From Steinernema hermaphroditum (taxonomy: Eukaryota > Nematoda > Chromadorea > Rhabditida > Steinernematidae), in contig CM059621.1 of NCBI GenBank assembly GCA_030435675.1, positions 3,844,001-3,908,000 of the forward strand: DNA of 64,000 nt, read 5' to 3'. The position numbers were made by a program, and so were the translations under genes. Position 1 is the first letter of the stretch, and every line of letters starts with the position of its first letter. The notes beneath the pieces are model-generated. The model ran no database searches, was not told the DNA's origin, and saw only the letters and a program-made list of their open reading frames with translations. Below, one piece after another: positions 11,490 to 23,063 of this stretch.

Positions 11490-12030
11490 CCGGCTTGGCT
11501 CACTAATGAACGGTCAAACATGGACTTCCAAGTTGCCAACGGCTCAAATTTAGTTGTTTTCAATAAACATGTACTCTATTGATGGTGTGGTCCCGGAATG
11601 TCATGTTTAACCGCGAAGTCGCGTTCGCTGCGTTGTTTTCGAATCGGCTAACAATAATTTCCATCTGTTTGTCCTATTTGTCAGTTTGTAATTGCATCCT
11701 ATTCGTTTCGTATGCCAGTAACTTTCATCACAACAAGACCAACGGAAAAAAGTCACAACATATCAAGTGGATTACTGTATCTTCGATTTCGACGCCAGCT
11801 GCAGCTCTTCCAATGAAGAATAGTTGGGTTCTTTCATATGAAGTCTGGTATGTTAGATTTGATGCGAATATTCGCAATTGGTCTTTCTATCTGGTTTTGC
11901 CCACTTCATTCAGAAAATCAGCACTTCTCTATTTTAAACTACCTTTACCTCATTTGTTTCCATCGCGCTTTTCAATGAACACATCCGAATGTACACGAAA
12001 ATAATGCATTCAATAACAAAGTTTGTTGCT
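11490..12030. other. intergenic; one unsupported 141-codon frame
   Basis: A plus-strand frame at 11579-12004 has no recognisable domain, signal peptide or splice structure and is probably fortuitous. Confidence 0.4.
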
Positions 12031-13307
12031 TTACAATGTGCCAGACGAAGGCGCCAAATTTCCCCTGGAAGAACTCGGAAACACACTGGATGTTACGTAT
12101 ACGCTACCACGAAGCTTCTTCCGTACTTCTGGGTTGAAGATCAGCAGCGCGAGTCTAAAGACTTTTTGTCCCATCTATCCAATACCAACTACCGACCTAC
12201 CCATTGTTTACGTGCTTGAATAAAAGTGTGTTAAATCCAAAGATATGGATTATGTCGCCTTCGAGATGATGCTCATTGTTTGCAACAACAATTGCTACCG
12301 CTGCCGCAACCATGATAACATTTTGCACAGCAGTCTAAATTGCAAAATTCAGAGCGAATATCAGCTTTGATTACCTGCACGAAGAAGCGAATATCGCGAT
12401 TACTAATCCTAGCATGTCGTGGGTCCAATCTGAGAAACTACAATCTCTAGAATTGGAAATTGAAACCTCGGTCTCCATTTTACCTTTCGGATATATACGA
12501 TTCTACCGAGCGTAAGTATATCTGTCACAATGCAGGAACCACAAGATAGAAACAAGCAGGTATGGTTCAAAATGGTGCCAACGATGGAGAAATTACGTTC
12601 GACATCCGCAGAGCATTTGATAAAAGCATACTGGTAGAGTTGAGGACTGTACCCAATGGCGTTGCATGGGAAGACTGAAATCACTAGCACAACTATAGCT
12701 AATTACACAGTGAGACTACCAAGGAAGCATGCCATGACCAGAGGAATAGGCAACCAGCAAGCCGCCATGATTTTCATACAGTTCCGCTTTGTGAAGATAA
12801 TTTTGTATTTTATTGGAAAGTACACAGCAATGCAACGGTTGAGTGAAACCACTTGATGTGTAACGCAGCCCCCCACGGCAAAGAAATAGCCCATGAGAAA
12901 GACTGATATACCAAGGAAAGGTGGTATCTTTCTTGGCTGCCTAAAATGGGCAGTCTGGTGACTGCTTGTATCCAGTCAACTTACATAATGGTGACCGGGG
13001 CTGAATAGGCGACGTGAATGAGGTCACTGATCACCTCGCTAGTGAGGAGTGTTGCCCAAAACCAACCGAACGCATTGTGGAATATGTCCATTTTCCAGAC
13101 GAAGTACAGACTCAGTATTCCGAAGGAGACTGCTAAGGCCGCGAGCTGAAAGAGACGCATTCGGTTATGATTATTATTGAAGCTTCCACCTACCAACAAC
13201 ATTAATGTACCAACATAGACGTCTTTCTCTGTTGGCTCTCCTCGACCTTGTAGCTCGGCCCCATAGGTGAATAGAGTCGATGAATAGTTGTCGCCTGTCG
13301 ATGCCAT
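12031..13307 (-). CDS. srx-type serpentine chemoreceptor, apparently intact
   Basis: Seven exons on the minus strand: 13194-13307, 12985-13145, 12720-12940, 12484-12674, 12375-12437, 12201-12334 and 12031-12154. All phases close, giving 335 residues. Marks shared with the srx gene at 4.6-6.2 kb are FHNAFGWFWA after TM1, VSLNRCIAVYFPIKY at the end of TM3, RDIRFFVQTAVQNVIM at TM6 and NNGLALLIFNPEVRKKL at the tail. It is predicted to be a seven-helix plasma-membrane chemoreceptor. Intron 1 ends with a good TTTCAG, the site that is broken in the paralogue. The 5' donor of exon 12201-12334 (GG|GTAGGT) was chosen because it restores the conserved HVNNG-LALLIFN join. Five to six kilobases separate the two srx copies, with the GRL pair between them. 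Confidence 0.88.
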
Positions 13308-13309
13308 AG

Positions 13310-14760
13310 CTCCTACAAGGTCACTTTTAATAAAAAGGAAGACGTCTATGACGTAAGAGCGGGGTACCACAACAACTGGCCGAAAAGGCCCAAGTTTTCG
13401 GAAACAATGGAAACGCATAAACAACGCAATGGACTTTCCCAACAGTTTCCGTCGGTTAATATTGGTTTAGGCTAGGTTCATGAAACAGTGAATACATGGA
13501 TAGGCAGAGGTGGTCGCTCGTTTGTTTTTGATCACTATATTCTCTTAAGCGCCGACGCACTTGCCTTAAGAACTATCATTCCTAAGCTAGTCTTTATACT
13601 TTGTCATAAACAGGGCTTCTACTTCGTCGATGGAGAACTTCACCTGGTGCACAGGTGGAAAGCGCTAAAAGGAAATAGGCACCTCCGTCGCCACCTGTCG
13701 GATAGTACATGAAGGTCGACTCCGGAAGAGGAAGCAGCTTTAGTCGTAGGAACACCCAGAGTAAGAACGGATCGGATCGGCTAGCCGGTCTGCCGATCCC
13801 TGAGTCGATTGGGCAACCAGTTGCAACCAACGGCTGAGTCAATACGCATGCATACACAATGTAGCAAAAGATCTCAAACTTTTTTAGAGCGTGGAACGAT
13901 GTTGGATTTTCGATAGTGGTTCTCAGCAAAGGTCGGATTTTCCTTTATATCATCGTGTCCCTTTGTTCGAGACAGATGTTTGACCGCTAACTCTCCTTTT
14001 TTATGCTTCGCACTTGAGCATGAGGTTAGTGAAAAAGCAATCCTAGATGTTCTAGTAAGTTTTTGAAAAAACACAGTCTGACCAAACATCGTTGAGGGGT
14101 AAGATTTAAAACTTAAAAGGTCCGACTTGGGCATTTATGTGCAACAATAGAACATAGTGGATTACCACAAACTTCAGTTCTTTTCCGTGAAAAACCGGAT
14201 ACATGTGAAAGGGCTATCATTTATGTAAATTGAGATTGGGTGGTTGTGAGGTAACCGTTTATATTAGGACGGAGTGGCATATAGAAGAGCACACGCATCT
14301 CGGATGTGGTTGGAGAAAGCTGCTAGGACTTGACAGGCCCGACAGACGTCGTTGCAGCACAAATGTGATGCTATATCAAATCTAATTGACGTCTCAAGCA
14401 GGGTTGGCACTTCGACTCAACTCGGCGACTCGGCCAAGTCCGACTCGACTCTATGACATGGCGTTTTTTTACTCGAATGCCAATCCTAGCCTCAAGCAAC
14501 TGCGCGGCGAAGACCAACTTCAAATATTATTTTGTTTATTTTGTTCAGGGTTTAAATGGCATTCCCGCTACCATTCCCGGTAAGGCAATTCAACTCATGT
14601 CGGCTCTTTTGTTGGTAACACTAAAAGACGTGCGAAACAGACGCTGTGAGTCAGCTTTGGTCGAAAGAATGAAAACGGCTTTTCAGAAAGACTCGTGATC
14701 ATTTTCGTGGCAGAGGCTCAACCACAACCAGTCTTTCTGCGAACTTGAGAAAGAAAGATG
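13310..14760. other. intergenic, low-grade repeats
   Basis: No gene recognised. Patches at about 13770-13840 and 14400-14450 are rich in CGACTC/GGCCAAG/GCCGATC motifs and resemble the patches at 1.95, 21.7, 21.8 and 53.75 kb. Confidence 0.4.
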
Positions 14761-14810
14761 TGTGAGCATTCGTTAAGTGCAGCGAAGCATGAATTTTCAC
14801 ATCGGTACAA

Positions 14811-15090
14811 GGGTTGTGCGGAAGTAATCCGGAAGTCGGAACCGGAAGAAACGGCTCGAGGCGGGTTCGAATCCCCCCTGAGACCAAACATTTTTATCGT
14901 CAGTTTAAGAAAGCCATTTTATTAACGTAGTTTTTCTTTTGACATAAATAGACGGAAGAAAAACTTTGCGAGTAGTGTCAAATCAAAATGACTGAAGATA
15001 AAAATGTCAGTCCTCAGGGTGGATTCGAACCCGCCTCGAGCCGTTTCTTCCGGTTCCGGACACACGCATTGTTCCGCACAACCCTGATCG
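14811..15090. repeat. inverted repeat with tRNA B-box-like core in both arms
   Basis: Arms 14811-14905 (plus) and about 14984-15090 (minus) share GGGTTGTGCGGAA, CCGGAAGAAACGGCTCGAGG, GGGTTCGAATCC, CCCTGAG and ACATTTTTATC. GGTTCGAATCC matches the RNA polymerase III B box (consensus GGTTCGANTCC). No convincing cloverleaf or A box was found, so these are not called tRNA genes. Two copies of a tRNA-derived SINE-like unit in opposite orientation is the likeliest reading. Confidence 0.5.
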
Positions 15091-15384
15091 GTACCAGCCA
15101 GCGCTTCACGTATCGGGGCGGCCACACGCCACGCCGACCGAACATGCGACTTTTATGTGTTCCCTGAAACGTTCAAATTCGCAACACCGGCACTCTTGTA
15201 TAGTTCAGATCAACCACATTGTTCTTACAGGCCATCTTGTCTAGACAAAGCTGTCGCAAAGCAGCTCATCCGCCGCTGCTATGTCTACATTCGTTCTTTT
15301 GAACGTGAACACGGCTGTCGGTCGGTCGTGTTCGATTGGAAGCCGGTAAGTTAGCCTTCTCCTTCGTTTCGTTCATTTACGCTT

Positions 15385-15392
15385 CTTTTCAG
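15385..15392 (+). promoter_or_regulatory. candidate trans-splice acceptor
   Basis: CTTTTCAG lies five bases before the first ATG of the gene at 15398. The open frame upstream cannot be joined to it in phase, which favours spliced-leader addition here over an ordinary intron. Confidence 0.45.
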
Positions 15393-15397
15393 TGGCC

Positions 15398-16278
15398 ATG
15401 AAGTTGCGTTCACCTCAAGTTCTCGAGCGTTCGACGCACAAAGGCGAGGAGAGAGCGATTGATCGCGCGGAGAAAGTAAGTGACCAATATTATTGTTTTA
15501 TCTTGATGGTTTTATTTCAGAAACTGGCATACATTTTGAGGCATCACAAGAATCCGGAACTGACGAGCGAGTACGAGTCATCCGAAAGCGACACCTCTAG
15601 CCTTTTTGGACCGGGAAACGTGACGCGGAGCTGCACCACTGTTACTAGCAATTGTATTGATGGCGACGAAGTGGATTGCTACAGCCAGACGTTCAAGGAT
15701 TCGAAAGGCAATCCTTACACGTGCCGCACGCACTACTTTCAGTGTGATGGGAAGCAGATGGTCAGTAAAATCACGGTAAAAACGGTTGCTCAATGCGTTC
15801 TTAATTGCAGATGTCCCGTGAAATCTGGCCGAATTCACTAAGCCCGCGGCTAATGGAAGTGAAGGAAATGAAGCGAATCGTTCGCAACCGATTGGCTGCC
15901 GGTACCGCCCGCAGTTTGTATGTTTACGTTCGCGATAAACTTTTACTTTACGGCCTGTTTCAGAATCGCGAAAGGCGAAAACGTGGCATCTTTATTGCCA
16001 TCCGACGACGAACGCGATACGAGCATCGTTAAGGGCACGCCAATTTGTCTTCCGAGATCACGCGTACGTGCATTTCCGTTTCGTTTTTTTAACCTTGCCA
16101 CTTTCAGTATACCGTTCCACTGACTCACAACATCGCTGGCGTCAATCTCGACATGGACTTGAAGTTGAAGGTCGGAAATGAGGAGCCGCGCGACATCAAG
16201 ATGCATGTGGAGATGCCGAATTTCGAAGTGAAGCGGGTACTAATCAACGGGAAGGAGTGCGTGGTCTACGAGCACTGA
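15398..16278 (+). CDS. unrecognised 231-residue protein, five short-intron exons
   Basis: Exons 15398-15475, 15521-15760, 15811-15917, 15964-16063 and 16108-16278; every join is GT-AG with introns of 44-50 nt and the phases close. There is no signal peptide or membrane segment. The N-terminus is charged (ERSTHKGEERAIDRAEKK). Residues about 60-105 carry six cysteines around CIDGDEVDCYSQ and YTCRTHYFQCDG. The middle is basic (RIVRNRLAAGTARS). The C-terminus alternates hydrophobic and charged residues as in a beta fold (VNLDMDLKLKVGNEEPRD to ECVVYEH). Poly(A) signal AATAAA at 16320-16325. I do not recognise the family. Coding quality is high and the splice signals are strong, so it is a real gene. 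The next gene starts about 440 bases downstream on the same strand, so a loose operon is possible. Confidence 0.78.
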
Positions 16279-16710
16279 TCGGCCTTAGAAATCAGCTTAC
16301 AGGCACATTAGAGCGATTCAATAAACTGCCTAAGCCATTGAGCCCTTCTTGCGTTCGGCCTTTCACAATGCCTTATCACGGCGCAGTTTCGTCACATGCT
16401 GCCGGGACCATCTGACGACCGCTGATAAGAGGGGCGAAAGGGCCTGCGTGCCGTGAGAGAACCACTGCTTTCCGCCATTATCTAGGTGGGTTGCTCGCGT
16501 AGCTTCCTTTGTCGGCCCCATTCTCGCTTCTGTTTTCGACGTGTTTCGCCAGCGGAAGCTGTGCCGTGTGTAAACAATGTCCGTTTCAGCTTTGAGCTTG
16601 CGTCATTTTCAAATGTTGATTTGTGATGCGTGCCCATCCGTTACGTCTTTGGGCTATTACCAATGCGCTGCAGGTAGGAGGCTGATGAGGCCAGCTTTCG
16701 AATTTCCGTC

Positions 16711-16718
16711 CTTTTCAG
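16711..16718 (+). promoter_or_regulatory. candidate trans-splice acceptor
   Basis: CTTTTCAG ends exactly at the start codon at 16719. A donor-like CAG|GTAGG 45 bases upstream could instead make this a cis intron, which would add a short N-terminal extension from an ATG near 16627. Confidence 0.4.
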
Positions 16719-17170
16719 ATGTCGCGGGTCGAGTCCACTCCTGAGAGTAACCCGGTCCGAAGCCCGCCCGACAAGAACACGCTGCCGACGTACAACGAAG
16801 CTATCAACGACACACAGAAGTATCCGAAAGAACTCATTTTGGTTATCCCTCCGTCAAATGGAGAATCCGCGCAATGCTCCATGGAAAGCCATCTCTTTTC
16901 CGCACAGCCACCGCCTGCTTATGACCGTATGCTTTCACTACTCGATTTATGCTCATAAGTGCCGTTTTAGCGACGTTAGTAATCCGCACGACAGTACCTG
17001 AACCGCAATCCACAAGACGAAGACACAGGCGAAGGCGAAGACTGCAGGCGGTGGATTTGAAGAAGCTGGCCGTTGCACCCATTGTGGTGTGCATTTTCAT
17101 AATGATAATGACCATCATTGCTCTTTACGGTGTAAAGAGTCCGTCTGGTCGTGATGATGGCATGGCTTGA
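16719..17170 (+). CDS. single-pass membrane protein with PPxY-type motifs, family unknown
   Basis: Two exons, 16719-16926 and 16971-17170, with a 44-nt intron that closes in phase. The protein is 135 residues long. The N-terminal two thirds are proline- and serine-rich with LPTYNEAI and PPPAYD, the kind of sequence bound by WW domains of Nedd4-type ubiquitin ligases. Next come a strongly basic stretch (RRRHRRRRR), a hydrophobic helix (LAVAPIVVCIFIMIMTIIAL, about residues 98-117) and a short tail. The basic block on the N-terminal side suggests that this side is cytoplasmic. Neither the family nor the role is recognised. A ubiquitin-ligase adaptor role is only an inference from the motifs. Confidence 0.72.
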
Positions 17171-17174
17171 TGCG

Positions 17175-17580
17175 ATTCGGTTCAGCTGCCCGTAGATCTA
17201 CGGTCGTCGGGGAGCATATGTACATAAGATAAACCCTATCCTTCTCGTTGGCCTTTATTCTGTTATTTATGAACATGTCGGCTTTATGATATTTCCTAAT
17301 GTCCACTTCTCCAGCACATTTGAAGAAACCGGCAAGCTGTGGTCTGCGAACTCGTAAAAATCGGAATGTTCTAGAACCTAAAGAATCTAAAAAAGAGACA
17401 AACGACAAAAAAGGGATAAAAAAGAACGTCAAGGTAGTTTTCAAAGATTGAACCTGTCCTGCGCCTGCTTAATTAACTCTACAGGGCGGGTCTAAGTTTG
17501 ATAGAAATTCATGTATGTGTTCCTATATCCTCTTTTATACCTCTAATCTATTTATTATATGTGAAACATCACAAATAAGG
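17175..17580. other. intergenic, nothing recognised
   Basis: 3' flank of the PPxY protein gene and of the converging small gene. No supported features apart from the poly(A) signal of the latter at 17551-17556. Confidence 0.5.
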
Positions 17581-17586
17581 ATCGTT

Positions 17587-17817
17587 TCAAACCACAACAA
17601 TGTTCTGTTTTTCGCTCGACCATGGATAATCGCTGCAAAGACGAACATTGAATCGACGTCCATTTCTCGAATTCGAGTCCCATTTTTCCTCAACCATTCG
17701 AAAGCAGGTGTAAAATAGAAGAAACAGTGTTGAAGCGAGAGTGAGAACGATAAGTGCTGCACATACAAGTGACACAATGACGAAGATGTCCATCAATGTA
17801 TCTGAAACATACCCCAT
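17587..17817 (-). CDS. small single-helix membrane protein, hypothetical
   Basis: One exon of 76 codons on the minus strand. An N-terminal hydrophobic helix (about residues 10-36: IFVIVSLVCAALIVLTLAS and following) leads to a polar, basic tail of about 40 residues. A TATATAA element lies about 60 bases upstream (near 17877) and an AATAAA signal (TTTATT on the plus strand) at 17551-17556, 30 bases past the stop; together these favour a real gene. The start ATG overlaps an acceptor-like TTTCAG, so an upstream exon joining there is possible. No family recognised. Confidence 0.42.
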   Translation of the reverse strand: MGYVSDTLMDIFVIVSLVCAALIVLTLASTLFLLFYTCFRMVEEKWDSNSRNGRRFNVRLCSDYPWSSEKQNIVVV

Positions 17818-17889
17818 GAGTTATTGTGTTTTAAGAGATGCTAAAAATGAATATGATTAGCCGTTAGCCGTGCGTTATATAGACAATAG

Positions 17890-19190
17890 ATATCTACGCC
17901 CAGTCGGACGTCAACGGCGGTCATTTAAAAGGTCTTCAACCACGCAAAAGTGACGATGCCATGCTTTGTCGAACAACGAGCATGAGTGTTTGTGTGCTTT
18001 TATCCTTTCAACGGATTACAAAGAACCTTTGTCCGGTGAAAAACCGATAAATATAGAAAGCAGCCTAATCCTTCAAGACGCCTTTCATTTACAATGTTAA
18101 CTTTATATTCTAATCACATCGTTTATGAACGTTCGTTTGATTTGACACGCATGCCAGTAGGCGGAAAGCAAAAGTACAAGAAGCAGAAGATCAAATAATT
18201 TCGCAATTTTCCATTCAATAAATAAATAAGTGCTTACTTTAGTTTGCCATTTCGTCCTGCACGTAGCACTTTAAGTCACGCCATCAAGGTAGAGACGATG
18301 TCTCGCAATAAAAAATATATTTTCCAATTTCTGCGAATTAAGTGGAAGCTTCCACTGGTATTTCCAGTAATTTTTCTTTTAAAAATGTGTCGGCTGAATG
18401 ACTGCCGAAGGTTATCCGTAAGTAGAATCCGATAAGTGCACGCTAAAGGAACGAAAAGCAAAGTTGAACCTCGTGGCTCGTATCGCCGGAGTGCAGTACT
18501 TATAGTTCGAGACTCTCAACTCAACCGAAACCAAGAACACAATGACACGGTTATGTTACTTCGCCGATCACCAATACAACCACAATAGACATCTTTCTGG
18601 GAGCTTCGATGTCTTCCATCGTTGTGTGTTCCATCGTCCGTTGTGAGCCTCCTGTACATCAGTACCTGATATTCATCGTACGTTTCTTCCTTCGCTTCAT
18701 GTGTGTTTGATCTTACTGACAGTAACTCGAGTCCGATGCTTAGCCGTAGAAGCAGTAAACATTAAAAACATCCAAACAAACATTTCACTAATTATGCTAT
18801 CAGTGGCGTTGTCACACACGGGTAAACACGAAATATGGACGGTCTGGACACCTACAAAGACACCTCAGATAAGCCCTACAAGCAACGCGCTCAACCGTGG
18901 ACAACAATGTCTATGGGCACAGTGTCTGTGGACACAGCCCAAGTAGCTTCCGCAAGATGTTTACATAGTCATTTGTCGTATAAGCAAATGCGATTTTGAG
19001 GTTTAAGTGCACTCATGTAGATTAATTATACAGCAAGTTTCAGCGTGTTCTAAGGTGAACATTTCGTAGTGCTGTCAGTCCTATTCTTAACAAGGTTTAA
19101 TATTTTCTGCGCCAACTCTGAAGACCTTGAAGTTTATCTTATGTCCTTTGTTCAATATATACGGACGCGACCGTTCTGAGGAGTTGCATT
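17890..19190. other. intergenic, nothing recognised
   Basis: Between the small membrane protein gene and the guanylate cyclase. Only short frames without splice support. Confidence 0.5.
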
Positions 19191-19196
19191 ATAAGT

Positions 19197-22100
19197 TTAA
19201 CAAATACAACATGCAGCAGACTCGACCGGTGTTCCTCTACTGATTCCAGAATCGTGGCTTTCATGTGAAGCCCAAGCATGCTTGAGTGTTCGCAGTTTTC
19301 TGCCAACACGAGATAACTGCATCCGCTCTCCTCGAAATGCGGAAACAACCTCTCGGAGCTTCTTAATTCTATTTTCGGCTTCTTCCCAAGCTTTTTTATC
19401 CTGTTCGTTGTGGGCTTCACGGTATCCATCGATCGAAGATTCTAACGCTGTAATAATATAAGAGAAAAATCGACATAGCAAAGAACGCTCACGTTTCTGA
19501 CAGTCCATAATCTCCCAAATGCTCCTCTTCGAGTTCTGAATGAGATAGTGAGCGCATGTGGCCCTTTTCCAAGTAGTTGTATACACATAGCCACGAGTTT
19601 CAAACACAAAGCCGTTATCATGCGTATACAACGCGTGTTCTTTGGCTGTATCGCTAACAAGAATCGTTCCTCGAGTAGCTGAGGTGGCCAACCGTTTCGT
19701 CATATTCACGGTTTCACCGAGGACGCCGTATCTGAAGTGACTGCAGGTGCACTAACTAGACTGTCTTTGAACGTACCTTATATGCGAAGTCCCCATAACT
19801 CCTGCTACAATGGGGCCTGTATGAACTCCAGCTCTTATCTAAAATATACGCCGCATTTGAGCGCTTTTGCAACTTCTCCTACCATTAGCGGTAAGTTAAG
19901 ATTCGGAACTACGACCTGTTTTGTCTCTACCAGCATACACAGGGCGAGGTTCATTATCTGCTCAGCATGATTGTGGCTTTGTTGAGGTGCGCCGGCTATG
20001 ACAAAGTAACTGTCCATAATGGAGAGTACTTTATAGCACTGAAGCTTGTCAACCAGGCGGTTATATCGTTGAAATAGGTCGGTCATGATCGTGATTATTT
20101 CCGTTGGTTTGCACTCGACCGAGATCACGTCGAAGTTGCATATTTCCGTGATTAGGCATGTGGCCGAGGGGAACACTTCTGAAAGAAAAACAAAAGGTTT
20201 TTTGGACCCCGACTTTTTTAAGTTTCGACTTTTTAAGACCCCGCAGCTTTCGAAACTCACTGGATCTTTGGTAATGATAATTTTGGACTTTATTGTGTGG
20301 GCTTGAAGGATCGCTCTTTCTGATAGACACAGTACTGCGTAAGCCTCGTTTTTTTGCCCATACTTTCCTTCTGAGTCGTGTTCCATGCAAGCTCACTTAC
20401 CAGCTTCTACAGGAATCCCATTCTTGACGTAATAAGCAATGTCGCGCGGAATGCGATCATACATGAGACTATCTGTCCGACTCCTCAGCTCTTCCAATTC
20501 ATCCATCAAAAGCTTCATGCTGTTCACCGACTCTTCCAGTTTGCCTCTAAAATGCCGGCGAACTTCATAGGCTACTAATTACATAACAAACATTGACCCC
20601 TTTTGGTACTTTCTGGCCTGATTTAGCATGATGACGTCTCTTGTAACGTCATGCTTCTGCAAGTCCGTCATGTAAATATTCAATTGCAAACATTGGCGCG
20701 CCGTCATGACGTGCAGAGAGTTCAAGTATAGAATATGCTGTCCATCGTTGATGAGAAACATCTGGCCCTTTAGGAAGAGGGGCTTCTTGAATGGTTTCAG
20801 TTCACAGCGGTTCATGTGCTGTGTGATTTGACAAATAAACAGATTGTTCTGGTGGCTTGAGATAGTCTCAAAGTTTATCTAAAAGCACCATTGTGGGGCG
20901 TTCATTTTCATAGTCTACCTGGACATCTTTAGGTTGGACGAACTGTACGAGGTCCAAAAGAGGTTGTCCGCTTGACATGTTAAATTCATTGCACAGCAGT
21001 GATCCACAGTGCTCGATGACAAGGTCCCGATTGAAACAGATATGTGTCGGGAACATATGCGAGAATGTCTTTATCGATAGCGGAACAGTCTAAAGCTTGA
21101 TAAATTTGACCATACAGTTTGTACTTACGGGCCGATTACGGTCGATAGCTGTTGCCGGAGTGGCCTTTGATGTGCTGGAGTCGATGGGCGGAGTCTCAAT
21201 TTTGTACACAACATGTTCACTTATACCGCTTTTCAAGTGGACTTCACTTTTTTCAGTCATCATAATTTTAATTTCAATATCGAATAGTTTCCGTGCAGCT
21301 TGACGAAGAAGTCCTTACAAAAACTGTCGTTACAAAGGTCGAAAATTCCTGAACTTACCCATTACCATGGGGTAGATGCCTTCTCGATTTGAAAAATAGT
21401 GAAGGCGAATTGTTCCGTCATCCAGACGCTCGCTTTGGAAAGCTGGACCGCGCACATCGGTATTGAGGTACAGTTTCAGAATGAAGAAGTGCATGGCGTT
21501 GAGGTTGTCAATAAAGTCCTATAAGCACCGAATATTCATGTATCTTTGGGTTACACTTGTATACACCACACACATCACCGGTATCAGCCAGGAAAATGCG
21601 CAAAACAGAAGTTATATCCGTGAACTTATCACCAGTGAAGCGAAGTGAACCGAAGTTGAGCTGGCTCAGCTGGTTGGGAGCCAATCCCAACCGACTCAAA
21701 CCGTGGGATTACTTTCTATATTGGGGACAATATTGGGGCTGTTCGTGAAGAGTTGCACGAAGAAAGCTTAGAAAAAGAAAGCTCAGAGACCTAGAGCATG
21801 CTCTTGCCGTCCGAGCCAGCCGAGCTGGAGTACAGCCGTTTCCGGTTCAGATTGAGATATTTTACGGAGTGGGCTTCATTGCTTATAAACTTGTACGAAC
21901 TGTTAACACACTTGGCGAATTATATTTTTATTGCATACGGATCTCACTTCACCTAACAGATTCTGGTTTCTAATCAGTGTCCGAGCGAGCTTATATACAG
22001 CTTGCTTATGTCTTAAACTTACGCTAAACTCCATCTTAGACTCAAAGCCAGCCTCGTATTCATTGTCCTGTATGGCCGAGCAGCCAGACTTGGCTGGATA

Positions 22101-23063
22101 AGGTCCCGGCTTAGTCTCATGCCTATTGATTTAAAGCGAGCCCTTTTGTCGTGGTAGGTTATTAAGTAAGAAGATTGTGCGTTCTTGGTTGTGCGCGCTG
22201 TTCTATTTGTCGTGCAACCGCTCTCATCCTATAGCACTAATAATCCGAATGGAGTTACGGGAATGCTGAATACATTGAGATAAGCTTTAGCCCACCGTAC
22301 TCCGCACTAAAATCTTTCAACTATTTGGCATCCGGATGGCTAGAAAATCATGTGTTCTAGTATACCTTGCCAGTGTCCGTCTTCAAAGGTAACCACTTTT
22401 TCTTTCGTCTGCGCATAACTCATTATTAGACGGAGCGCACTTGTATAAGCTTTAAGCGCACTCGCATTTTGATGCAGTCCGTGGTCACGCACCGCAATTA
22501 AATATTCTTAATTGCGCATGTACGTAAATTATGAAAGCGTTCGAGCGACATATGACGACGATTTTTGAGGCCTTGCTAATTGCAGTTCTCGATTTACACT
22601 TCACAACAGGGCACGTCGTTCAGTACGATAATTATCACTGACCTGAATATTGTCAGCCATAGACACAAGAAGCTTGTCGAAGCCATTCTGGAACGCATAG
22701 TCAACCATGTGCTCTCCAAACATCTCCCATATTTTTTCAACTGGGATATCTGGTACGTTCCTTCATTAAAAGACGGATCTGGGAGATACGTTTACCTGAA
22801 TTGATCGAGATAGATCTGATGGTTCGGTAGATTTCCTTGTCCTCGTAGACCTTTTTCGCATGGTACACCTTATTCGCCTCGATTCCGGAATCGGAACTGC
22901 AAAGAATTAGACTTGGAACGTCAACCTCATCGAAAAGCATACAGTATTTTTTGCCACAAATCAGCACCATACTTGTCCAAAATCATCTGTTGCACGCAGA
23001 GGTGAATCCATCCAATCTTAAAATTATTATTAGCTCAGGGATATTCGCATATGAACTCACCAT
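19197..23063 (-). CDS. soluble guanylate cyclase with H-NOX heme domain (gcy-31/33-like)
   Basis: Thirteen exons on the minus strand: 23061-23063 (ATG alone), 22943-23016, 22796-22896, 22643-22749, 21359-21518, 21129-21313, 20919-21089, 20598-20878, 20401-20546, 19883-20178, 19777-19838, 19493-19731 and 19197-19447. All phases close to 691 residues. Order: H-NOX (1 to about 190) with the proximal heme ligand His105 in NLNAMHFF and the Y-x-S-x-R heme-propionate motif at 136-140 (YFSNR); H-NOXA/PAS (about 211-360); coiled coil with LEELRSRTDSLMYDRIP (to about 400); cyclase domain (about 410-600). Canonical catalytic positions differ: metal Asp to Glu421, guanine-binding Glu to Leu461 and Cys to Gly531. 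Asp465, Asn538 and Arg542 remain. The protein ends in CCIC, a CaaX-like box. In C. elegans such cyclases sense O2 in BAG/URX neurons. Confidence 0.93.

Noticed and set aside
11579..12004. 141-codon frame between two receptor genes
   Set aside because: No recognisable domain, signal peptide or splice sites, and it overlaps no conserved segment.
14811..14885. tRNA gene
   Set aside because: A perfect B box is present, but no A box, acceptor stem or anticodon arm could be folded.
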